DNA from: Gammaproteobacteria bacterium
Lineage (GTDB): Bacteria; Pseudomonadota; Gammaproteobacteria; SpSt-1174
Length of the DNA: 52,376 nt
NCBI GenBank assembly: GCA_037388465.1
Contig: JARRKE010000009.1
Span: 1-52,376, forward strand
Direction of reading: 5' to 3'
Shown here one piece after another: positions 1-6,572 of the stretch. The position numbers and the translations under genes were made by a program. Position 1 is the first letter of the stretch. Each line of letters opens with the position of its first letter. Below the pieces are notes generated by a model. That model was not told the DNA's origin. It ran no database searches and saw nothing but the letters and a program-made list of their open reading frames with translations.

Positions 1-200
1 CGGGCACCCACATCGAAGGCCACCAGCGCAACCAGTAACACGGTCGACCAGGCACTCAGCCGGCCCAACCACTCTATAGCCTTATCGACCTTGTAACCCC
101 AAGCATCCACAATCTCGACCGCCCGACGAGTACGACCGGCCGATTGGCCGGTCGTACTGTCTGTCAACGAGGCTCGCACGGATTCACCGATAGAAGCCAT
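1..200 (-). CDS. dctQ: TRAP transporter small permease DctQ (N-terminal part)
   Basis: The first 66 codons read on the minus strand from ATG 198-200; the rest lies beyond the left window edge. After a hydrophilic N terminus of about 45 residues, a hydrophobic segment begins (WSTVLLVALVAFDV), as expected for the first membrane helix of a small TRAP permease. A good ribosome site (AGGAAAGG) ends 4 nt before the ATG, and only 11 nt separate it from the dctP stop, so the two are one operon in the usual dctP-dctQ order. The assignment rests mainly on this position, because little of the protein is visible. The N terminus holds a perfect DNA hairpin (129-158). Confidence 0.75.
   Translation of the reverse strand, partial: MASIGESVRASLTDSTTGQSAGRTRRAVEIVDAWGYKVDKAIEWLGRLSAWSTVLLVALVAFDVGA
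129..158. repeat. Perfect 13-bp inverted repeat inside the start of dctQ
   Basis: Arms AGTACGACCGGCC (129-141) and its exact reverse complement (146-158) flank a 4-nt loop. It lies 42-72 nt inside the dctQ coding region. In the mRNA it would form a very stable stem just after the start codon. It could lower permease expression relative to dctP or protect the dctP transcript end; that role is inference. Confidence 0.6.
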
Positions 201-211
201 TGCACCTTTCC

Positions 212-1297
212 TCAAAGGTTCTGATTCAGAACAACGGCCTCACTCACGTTCAGCCAGTTGTCCGCCCGCTTTTTGAACGCGAAGTACTGGTCGTTGACCT
301 TTTTCGCCATGGGGTCCTTGCTGGACAAGGTCGCCAGGGTGTCGAAGGTGACCTCGCGCAGGCGCTTGATGATCGCCGGCGAGAGGTGCTTCAGCTTGAC
401 GCCTTGGTTGTCGACCAGATCCTGCAGGGCTTCGGCGTTATTCGCGTTACACCAGGAGAAACTGAGTTCATTACAGGCTGCCGCCGCATTTTCGACCACG
501 GCCTGCAGGTCCTTGGGCAGGGAATCCCAGGCCTTCTTGCCGATGAGCAGTTCGCTGACGGTGGTCGGCTCGTGCCAGCCCGGGGTGTAGTAGTACTTGG
601 CGGCGTTCTGCAGTCCCAGCTGACGATCCAGGTAAGGACCGACGAATTCCGCCGCGTCGATGACGCCACGCTGCAGGGCCGGGAAGATTTCGCCACCGGG
701 CAGCAGCTTCACGCTCACGCCCAGCTGTTCGTATACCTTGCCTGCCAGGCCGGGGATGCGCATGCGCAGGCCCTTGAAATCGGCCACGGATTCGATCGGC
801 TTGCGGAACCAGCCGGTCATCTGCATGCCGGTATTGCCGACCGGCAGCGCCTTGAGCCCGAAAGGCGCATAGACCTCGTCCCACAGCGCCTGGCCGCCGC
901 CGTGATACAGCCACGAATTCATCGCCATGACATCCATGCCGAAAGGCACGGCCGCAAAGTACTGCGCGGCAAACGACTTGCCCGCCCAGAAATAGGAGTT
1001 GCCCCAGTTCATGTCGACGGTGCCTTCGCGCACCGCATCGAAACCGGCCAGCGGCGGAATCAATTCCTTGGCGGCATAGAACTTGATCTTGATTCGCCCA
1101 TCGGACATGGCCTCGACGCGCTTACAGAAGTCCGTGGCGCTGCCCGGTCCCGTCGTATAAAACGGCGCGCCCTGCGGATAGACGCTGGTCATTTTGAATT
1201 TGAAGGTCTTTTTGGAATCGGCCTTCACGATGGCCGGAGCCATCAGGGTGCCGGCCAGAGCCCCTGCCTTAAGAAAGTCGCGTCGCTTCATAGCCAT
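212..1297 (-). CDS. dctP: TRAP transporter substrate-binding protein DctP, Tat-exported
   Basis: 361-aa periplasmic solute-binding protein of a tripartite ATP-independent transporter. The N terminus carries a twin-arginine signal (RRDFLK at 5-10, then AGALAGTLMAPA), which suggests export of a folded protein. The body has typical DctP features: an early YPQGAPF segment, the LRMRIPG motif near residue 175, and a Trp-His-Glu-Pro segment near 235 like that in keto-acid binding TakP-type members. Substrate is therefore guessed to be a 2-oxo acid or carboxylate, not proven. AGGAG lies 7 nt before the ATG at 1297; a second ATG two codons later is possible. It is followed by dctQ and divergent from an Lrp/AsnC regulator that is a plausible controller. 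Confidence 0.9.
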   Translation of the reverse strand: MAMKRRDFLKAGALAGTLMAPAIVKADSKKTFKFKMTSVYPQGAPFYTTGPGSATDFCKRVEAMSDGRIKIKFYAAKELIPPLAGFDAVREGTVDMNWGNSYFWAGKSFAAQYFAAVPFGMDVMAMNSWLYHGGGQALWDEVYAPFGLKALPVGNTGMQMTGWFRKPIESVADFKGLRMRIPGLAGKVYEQLGVSVKLLPGGEIFPALQRGVIDAAEFVGPYLDRQLGLQNAAKYYYTPGWHEPTTVSELLIGKKAWDSLPKDLQAVVENAAAACNELSFSWCNANNAEALQDLVDNQGVKLKHLSPAIIKRLREVTFDTLATLSSKDPMAKKVNDQYFAFKKRADNWLNVSEAVVLNQNL

Positions 1298-1686
1298 GAA
1301 TTAACTCCTGCAAGTATCGGTAATCAATCGGATGAAGGCCGCGTCTGAATTTACAAACGCATCCCCCTGCGCTTGCATTAGCAACGGGCATGCCAACCAA
1401 CAAAAACACATATATCTATATGTTTTTAATGATTTTTATATATTTTCACCCGATCACATGAAGCCGCGCCCAGCGCACCAACACAAGGCACGGATCGGCG
1501 CACACGCAACCGCTTGTAAGGTAGGCATGCTGATTGCAGACACTTGTAAGCAGGAAGAGCGGATACCGCGTGCAAACGCCATCTGAAGCGGTATCCAGGA
1601 CGGATTTTGTCAATCACCGCGCCCTAATGGGGCGCCAACGCACCGTGACGGTGCAATTTAGACGTCGTAGCACACTGAACAGCACC
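1298..1686. other. Divergent intergenic region between dctP and the Lrp/AsnC gene
   Basis: 389 bp without a supported gene. The dctP-proximal half (about 1400-1445) is strongly A+T rich and contains a palindrome (1402-1429). The half near the regulator has two copies of CTTGTAAG (1513-1520 and 1543-1550) exactly 30 bp apart. These are consistent with two divergent promoters and operator sites. A reading frame open from 1534 joins the regulator in frame but its upstream part lacks the family's conserved start. Confidence 0.5.
1402..1429. promoter_or_regulatory. A+T-rich palindrome, candidate Lrp/AsnC operator
   Basis: Core ACATATA-TC-TATATGT (1408-1423) is a perfect 7-bp inverted repeat; A-tract and T-tract flanks extend the symmetry with one mismatch. 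Lrp/AsnC proteins typically bind A+T-rich palindromes near their own gene and divergent targets. The binding claim is inference. Confidence 0.4.
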
Positions 1687-2133
1687 ATGAACAAACTCGA
1701 TACAGAAATCGTCAGCCTATTGATCAAGCATGGCCGCATGTCGTTCGCGGAGATCGCCCGGCGGCTGGGTGTCACCCGGGCGCACGTGCGCGACCGTGTA
1801 CAGATTCTTCAGGATGAAGGCGTGATCGAACAGTTCACGGCCGTCATCAATCCGGAAAAGCTGGGCAAGACGGTATCCACCTATCTGGATATCAAGGTGG
1901 CCCCGCAGGGCATTGAGCAGTTTGCGGAGGAGCTGGCCGACCAGCCGGAGATTGCCAGCCTGTACATCATGAGCGATATGAAAAGCCTGCACGTGCATGC
2001 GCTGACCGACACCTACGAGCGACTGCACGAATTCGTGCGCAGGGAAATCTTCTCGCGCGAGCACGTGCTCAGCGTGGAAAGCCAGACATTGCTCAAACGC
2101 GTGAAAAACCGGCGTGGCGGGCCACGCCTTTAG
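1687..2133 (+). CDS. Lrp/AsnC family transcriptional regulator
   Basis: 148-aa regulator. The start MNKLDTEIVSLL matches the family's usual N terminus, so the ATG at 1687 was chosen over longer in-frame extensions. Residues about 5-50 form the helix-turn-helix (FAEIARRLGVTRAHVRDRVQIL), and residues 60-140 form the RAM/ligand-sensing domain. Members usually sense amino acids and act locally. It is divergent from dctP across an A+T-rich region with a palindrome, so control of the TRAP operon is likely. It converges on the HD-GYP gene, with only 5 nt between the stops. Confidence 0.88.
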   Translation: MNKLDTEIVSLLIKHGRMSFAEIARRLGVTRAHVRDRVQILQDEGVIEQFTAVINPEKLGKTVSTYLDIKVAPQGIEQFAEELADQPEIASLYIMSDMKSLHVHALTDTYERLHEFVRREIFSREHVLSVESQTLLKRVKNRRGGPRL

Positions 2134-2138
2134 GGACC

Positions 2139-4946
2139 CTACATCATGGACTCTACGGACGACTGCTCGGGGATATAGCCCTCATCCAGAACCTTCAGGG
2201 CCGAATCGACGACCCGGGCGTCGTATTTGGTGCCGCGGTTTTTGGTGATTTCATCCCGGGCCATCGCCAGACCCAGGCCGGGCCGGTAGGGGCGATGCGA
2301 GGTGATCGCCTCGATCACGTCGGCCACCGCCAGAATACGGGCTTCGAGCGTGATCTGATCGCCGGTCAGACCGTCCGGGTACCCGGAACCGTCCAGGCGC
2401 TCATGATGCTCCCGGATCATGGCGGCCACCGGCCAGGGAAATTTCACATCCTTGATGATGTCGTAACCGACATCGGGATGCGACTTGATCAGATCGAATT
2501 CCGCCTGTGTAAGACGCCCCGGCCGATTGAGGATTTCGGAGGGGATATAAATCTTGCCGATGTCATGAATCATCGCTCCCAGGCGCAAGCCATCGATCTT
2601 TGATTGATCAAGCCCCATGTCCGCCCCTATTCGGGCGACGAGTTCGGACACACGCTGCTGATGCCCGGCCGTATAGGGATCGCGCTTCTCGACCGTCATC
2701 GCGATAGCCTGAATGGTTTGCACCAGGGAGTCCTGCAGGGCGCGTTCGCTTTCGTGTCTGCGTGCATTGGCAATCTCACGCTCCGCACGGGTTCGCAGAC
2801 TTCTTATGCCATAAGCCAGGTCGTCCGCCAATTCCTGCAGCAGTGTGATTTCCTCGGCATCGAACGCATCGGTCTGCGCCGAATAAATAGCCAATACCCC
2901 GAATGTTTTCTCATCACGTTTCAGTGGCAACACCAGCAGAGAATTGAATCCGTTCGCCAAGGCCATATCGCGCCAAGGTTGAAAGGTAGGCTCAATGGCA
3001 ATATTCGATAAAGCGATCAGTTCCCCATCCCGGACAACCTTGCCGGCCGGGCCGTTCCCGTACGGCGATGCCGCATCCCAACTGACGGTGATATTGTCGA
3101 TATAACCTGAGCCGGCACCTGCATATGAAACGATGCGGATCGGCTTTTTGGGGTCCTCTTCCGCATATCCGACCCAGGCCATTTTGTAGCTCGCTTCGTC
3201 CACAATGAGGCGGCAAATCTCGTCCAGGAGACCTTGTTCGTCGGCGGCATGTATCAGCGTCTGGTTGCACCGACTGATAGCCAGCAAGGACCTGTTCATG
3301 CGGCGAACCGATTCCTCAACCTTTTTTCGTTCCGTGATATCGGCAAAAATCACCAACAGGCCGATCACGATGCCGTAATCATCCCGCAGAGGAACCTTGC
3401 TGATTAAAGCGACGTGTTGACCTCCATCCGAATCGGTCAGCACCTCCTCCATATCGAGCCGGGGCTCCCCGGACTCCATGATCTCCATATCCTCCAACCG
3501 GTGGCGTTCGTTGACGGCGGGATCAAGCTCCAGATCAAAATCCGTCTTGCCCACGATATCCTGACTGGCTTCCAATCCCATTTGTTGCGCAAACTTTTTA
3601 TTGCAGCCCCAGATCACCGAATCACGATCCTTCCAGAAAACGGCAAAAGGAATGTTCTCGATCAGGTTGGAGATCAGCTCTTCGCGCTCGCGCAATGCGG
3701 TTTCCGATCGAATACGATCCGTTATGTCCACGCCGATGCCACGAATCTCGACAAGCTTTCCATTCTCATCGTATCGGTTAAAGGAGCTCAGACTCAGCGT
3801 GTATGTAACGCCACTGCGCGCCTTCAGGTCCATGGCATAGTCGTGAATATCACCTTTCGATATCAAACGCTTTATCTTCAGCACCTGATCGATGCTTTGA
3901 TCCCGGTAAAACAGCTCCCAAACGTTATGGCCGATCACTTCATGGGGATCATATCCCGTAAGCGTCTTAATATATTGGTTGATGAACAACAGCTCCCCGC
4001 TCGGGGTCATACGAACGATCAGCCCAGGCGTGGAATCGACCAGTTCTTTTAGATAGGTTCCGGATTCCCGTACGTCATACATCAAGCGTTGCCGATGCAA
4101 CGCCATACCGATCTGCCGCGCAATCGCCTCGACGAGAGGCTGATGAGTACGGTCAAAAGGTTTTACCTCACCCAATGATGCGACAATCATGGCACCGCGC
4201 ATCTCGTTTCCTACCGGGATGGGAACCGCCACCAGACTCCGAATGCCGTCTTTGACAAAGGAAGGAACGGCAAGCTCGAATGCAGCATAGTCATCGATAA
4301 TTTGGGTATTCCCCATCCGCATGGCCATCCCGCCCGCACCGCTTTCGACTGATACCTTAAGCTCTTCCATGTGGGCCTTTTTTTCCTTGGACAATCCGTG
4401 CACCCAACGGTATCTAACATTACGCTGATCAGGCTCGACCAGTGCTAATGCGCCCACATCACACCCCGTCAGTTCGATCGCCGTTTGCATGGCCTTGTCG
4501 TACAGCGACTCGGAATCCAGTTTGGTGGACAAATCCTCAATGACCTGCAAAAAGGTCTTGGTACGTTTTCTCTCCTGGTCACTCGTCCGAAGGTCTATAA
4601 GGGAGGCAACGTACACGGCGGGGTCTTCATCGTGCCCGGTAAAACGCGCAGCGTTAATTTTGACCGGCACCAGGTCCCCGTTCTGGTGACGACGCAGTGT
4701 TTCGCCATACCAGGCGCCGTCACGCTGCAGGGAGGATCTGATTGTCTGGGCGACCTCCAGCTCGCTTTCGGGCCAAAGCATCGACACATGGTTGCCTAAA
4801 ATGCCCCGAGCGGGATAACCAAACAACTTTTCGAAGGCGGGATTCACATAACTGATGCACAAGCCGTCATCCAAAGCAATGACTGCTTCGTCAATCAACT
4901 GCAGGGCGGCGCACAATGCGCCATCGAGTAACTTATGATCCGTCAT
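2139..4946 (-). CDS. PAS/GAF sensor protein with HD-GYP domain (putative c-di-GMP phosphodiesterase)
   Basis: 935 aa with no membrane segment, so probably cytoplasmic. Domains in order: PAS (about 10-120), GAF (130-290), PAS (300-415), PAS (420-545), GAF (560-715), HD-GYP (745-925). The output domain is complete: the HD pair is in MIHDIGK near residue 793 and the GYP signature in HHERLDGSGYPDGL near 850, with the following ADV/EAITSHRPYR segment intact. HD-GYP proteins hydrolyse c-di-GMP. With a GGDEF protein, PilZ and LapD in the same window, it probably feeds the same attach-or-swim decision. GGAGG precedes the ATG at 4946. It stands alone, with no linked response regulator. Confidence 0.9.
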   Translation of the reverse strand: MTDHKLLDGALCAALQLIDEAVIALDDGLCISYVNPAFEKLFGYPARGILGNHVSMLWPESELEVAQTIRSSLQRDGAWYGETLRRHQNGDLVPVKINAARFTGHDEDPAVYVASLIDLRTSDQERKRTKTFLQVIEDLSTKLDSESLYDKAMQTAIELTGCDVGALALVEPDQRNVRYRWVHGLSKEKKAHMEELKVSVESGAGGMAMRMGNTQIIDDYAAFELAVPSFVKDGIRSLVAVPIPVGNEMRGAMIVASLGEVKPFDRTHQPLVEAIARQIGMALHRQRLMYDVRESGTYLKELVDSTPGLIVRMTPSGELLFINQYIKTLTGYDPHEVIGHNVWELFYRDQSIDQVLKIKRLISKGDIHDYAMDLKARSGVTYTLSLSSFNRYDENGKLVEIRGIGVDITDRIRSETALREREELISNLIENIPFAVFWKDRDSVIWGCNKKFAQQMGLEASQDIVGKTDFDLELDPAVNERHRLEDMEIMESGEPRLDMEEVLTDSDGGQHVALISKVPLRDDYGIVIGLLVIFADITERKKVEESVRRMNRSLLAISRCNQTLIHAADEQGLLDEICRLIVDEASYKMAWVGYAEEDPKKPIRIVSYAGAGSGYIDNITVSWDAASPYGNGPAGKVVRDGELIALSNIAIEPTFQPWRDMALANGFNSLLVLPLKRDEKTFGVLAIYSAQTDAFDAEEITLLQELADDLAYGIRSLRTRAEREIANARRHESERALQDSLVQTIQAIAMTVEKRDPYTAGHQQRVSELVARIGADMGLDQSKIDGLRLGAMIHDIGKIYIPSEILNRPGRLTQAEFDLIKSHPDVGYDIIKDVKFPWPVAAMIREHHERLDGSGYPDGLTGDQITLEARILAVADVIEAITSHRPYRPGLGLAMARDEITKNRGTKYDARVVDSALKVLDEGYIPEQSSVESMM

Positions 4947-5158
4947 TCATCCTCCAACCAGGCGTCGCGTATTGTTGTTATCGACACCGGTGCGGGCCGT
5001 CAGCTTTCCGACAAGCCGACCCCTTCCCATCGAGTCCTACGCCGCAAGTATAGCCTATTGAAATCCTATAGATATCATGGCGTAACAGGTATTTTTTACA
5101 ACCATCATGAGCTAGGCCAGAAAAGCATGACGTGATATATGCACAAAAATACCCACAC

Positions 5159-5185
5159 AAAAAAAGCGGGCCCCGAAGGGCCCGC
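5159..5185 (-). terminator. Rho-independent terminator of the Gly-rich exported protein gene
   Basis: Perfect 8-bp stem GCGGGCCC / GGGCCCGC (5166-5173 and 5178-5185) with a 4-nt loop. On the minus strand it is followed by seven T (complement of 5159-5165). It sits 36 nt past the stop at 5221. It closes the minus-strand surface-protein block. Confidence 0.92.
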
Positions 5186-5220
5186 CAGTGCTTGAGGTAT
5201 TCATTACCTCTTAGCCGACC

Positions 5221-6135
5221 TCACTCCCCATGCTCTTCGAGGATCGCTTCGCGGACGCTGTCCGCCGCCTGGGCCAGCGATTCTTCCGTGACGCCGCTCG
5301 GCAGACTCACATCCAGGATGGTATCGATCGCCTCGACAGTCTGCGAGGTAATCTCAACCGTCTTGTCGGATGCGCCGCCCAGGAAGATCGCGAGCAGATC
5401 CTTGGTGCTCAGCGAGGTGGTGAAGACCGTGCCGTCCGGCAGGACGATCTGGCCGTCCGCCAACAGGTCCTTATACAGGGCCAGGTTTTCGAGCGGCGAG
5501 TCGATACGGACGTACGTATCGGCCAGGATCGCCTCATTCACCGCCTGCAGATTATCGAGCTGGTACAGCTCGGGGCTCGCAGCCAGGGCGGCAAGCGCCT
5601 CAGCCAAGGAACGATCCATCACCTTGGACGGAGCACGCGCCACATTCAGGCGTCCGAGTTCAACCTCGGGAATGCCTTCCTGAGCCCAGGCAGGTTTACC
5701 GCCGTGCTCGGCGTCACCCTGTCCGCCGGAATAGCGCGGACCTTTGGCGTCGCTGTCTTCACCGGGGCCGCCTGAACCGCCGCCCTGCATCTTGTTATTG
5801 TCATATTGGCCCTGGTCATGACGCGAACCGCCCATTGCGCCCTTGCCGCCTTCGCCTTCCTCGCCCTCATCTTCTTCGAGGACCGTACCGACGTCGCTGC
5901 TCGGACTCGTTGTGGCTTCATGTCCGCCTTTCTGACCCTGCTGGCCACCCTGATCAGCGTTCCGGCCACCCATGTAGCCATGACCGCTGCTCTCTGCCGC
6001 CTGAACCGTCGAGATCAGACTGAAGTCGATCCCTGATACGTGACCGACCACCAGCGGTGCCGCGAATAACGCCACCACTGCAGCCTTCGCAACCCACGGT
6101 AAGCGAGTCTTGAATGTCGCATTCCGCGTTTTCAT
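5221..6135 (-). CDS. Sec-exported Gly-rich protein of unknown function, co-regulated with the RTX adhesin
   Basis: 304 aa from ATG 6135, chosen because AAGGAG lies 8 nt upstream; a longer in-frame start lacks a site. Residues 1-47 look like a Sec signal with a long basic N region and cleavage after VQA. Residues about 50-155 are low-complexity, rich in Gly, Gln, Asp, Glu and His. Residues 165-304 form a compact, probably helical domain (MDRSLAEALAALAASPELYQ and following) ending in an acidic tail. I do not recognise the family. Its upstream region shares a conserved element with that of the adhesin gene, and it has its own terminator. A role in the cell surface or biofilm matrix is inference. 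Confidence 0.75.
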   Translation of the reverse strand: MKTRNATFKTRLPWVAKAAVVALFAAPLVVGHVSGIDFSLISTVQAAESSGHGYMGGRNADQGGQQGQKGGHEATTSPSSDVGTVLEEDEGEEGEGGKGAMGGSRHDQGQYDNNKMQGGGSGGPGEDSDAKGPRYSGGQGDAEHGGKPAWAQEGIPEVELGRLNVARAPSKVMDRSLAEALAALAASPELYQLDNLQAVNEAILADTYVRIDSPLENLALYKDLLADGQIVLPDGTVFTTSLSTKDLLAIFLGGASDKTVEITSQTVEAIDTILDVSLPSGVTEESLAQAADSVREAILEEHGE

Positions 6136-6166
6136 TGCCGTGCTCCTTCCGGGTTTCCCCGATTTT

Positions 6167-6202
6167 GCATGACGGGTATCAGTTATCCCCATCCCGTCAT
6201 GC
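6167..6202 (-). promoter_or_regulatory. Stem-loop in the leader, proximal to the Gly-rich protein gene
   Basis: Arms GCATGACGGG (6167-6176) and CCCGTCATGC (6193-6202) are perfectly complementary over 10 bp with a 16-nt loop. The stem ends 32 nt before the start codon, leaving the ribosome site free. Confidence 0.5.
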
Positions 6203-6226
6203 GTAGCCTCTCTTGCCTAACTCGCT

Positions 6227-6279
6227 ACGCGCAGAAGGCGCGTTTCACTTTTTCGTTTCGGCCCGCGCCTTCTGCGCGT
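6227..6279 (-). promoter_or_regulatory. Perfect 16-bp hairpin in the leader
   Basis: Arms 6227-6242 (ACGCGCAGAAGGCGCG) and 6264-6279 are exact reverse complements, with a 21-nt loop. On the minus strand the upstream arm lies inside the possible upstream reading frame and the downstream arm begins 2 nt after its stop. No T tract follows, so it is not a simple terminator. Confidence 0.6.
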
Positions 6280-6334
6280 GGCTCCGTCCGCTTGTTGGCG
6301 TGCGGCCCGCCTTTTCAATTTCTACATCGATCAC
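6245..6334 (-). CDS. Possible 29-aa upstream reading frame (leader peptide)
   Basis: A GTG at 6332-6334 is preceded by a strong ribosome site (GAGGAGG, 4 nt spacing), and the frame runs 29 codons to a TGA at 6245. The peptide starts MIDVEIEKAGR and is Lys/Arg rich. Codons 19-24 cover the 5' arm of the 16-bp hairpin and the stop falls in its loop, the geometry of translation-coupled leader control. No homologue is recognised. It could instead be chance, since the window is G+C rich and the frame short. Confidence 0.35.
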   Translation of the reverse strand: MIDVEIEKAGRTPTSGRSHAQKARAETKK

Positions 6335-6408
6335 GCTTCCTCCTCATTTTGTTGTTTCTTAACGGCTTCCACCTGCGCCGTTAATCCAATAAATTTCTTT
6401 CATAAGTA

Positions 6409-6520
6409 GTATGGGCTTCACCAAGCCAGCGGCCATCGTACTTCGGTACAGGTGTCCCTCCGAGGAGACCGCACACTTGATTTAAGTCATGATTTAATTT
6501 GGCTTAATCTCCGGTTAATC
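6409..6520 (-). promoter_or_regulatory. Conserved upstream element, copy A (Gly-rich protein gene)
   Basis: It shares with the region upstream of the RTX adhesin: GTATG (6409-6413); ATCGTAC-N4-GTACAGGT (6435-6453); and TTGATTTAAGTCATGAT (6477-6493, 17/17 identical). The spacings are equal within 1 nt. A second, weaker TTAA-N9-TTAATC copy starts 22 bp after the first. A common activator or repressor binding both genes is the simplest reading. Confidence 0.6.
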
Positions 6521-6572
6521 AGGTTGTTTCGTTCAGCCTCTGCATCCGGCACTACCGTGGTTACCCACAGGC

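Larger units (their letters stand above)
6136..6572. other. Long regulatory leader and upstream region of the Gly-rich protein gene
   Basis: 437 bp between the Gly-rich protein and the TolC-barrel fusion. Reading on the minus strand from the far end it holds: a conserved upstream element shared with the adhesin gene (6409-6520), a small stem-loop (6361-6382), a possible 29-codon upstream reading frame (6245-6334), a 16-bp hairpin (6227-6279) and a 10-bp hairpin (6167-6202). The transcript leader would be about 250 nt if transcription starts near the conserved block at 6395-6413. No known riboswitch class was recognised. Confidence 0.55.

Noticed and set aside
4947-5020. GTCGATAA upstream of the HD-GYP gene as a sigma-28 -10 box
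   Set aside because: The -10 box matches 7 of 8, but the sequence 11 nt upstream does not resemble TAAAGTTT.
4947-5158. Short open frames and a possible promoter in the gap left of the Gly-rich gene terminator
   Set aside because: Frames of about 60 codons have no ribosome site or conserved look. A TATACT on the minus strand has no convincing -35 partner.
6136-6400. A c-di-GMP (GEMM) or other riboswitch in the long leader
   Set aside because: No conserved aptamer core was recognised; the structure found is simple hairpins plus a small reading frame.
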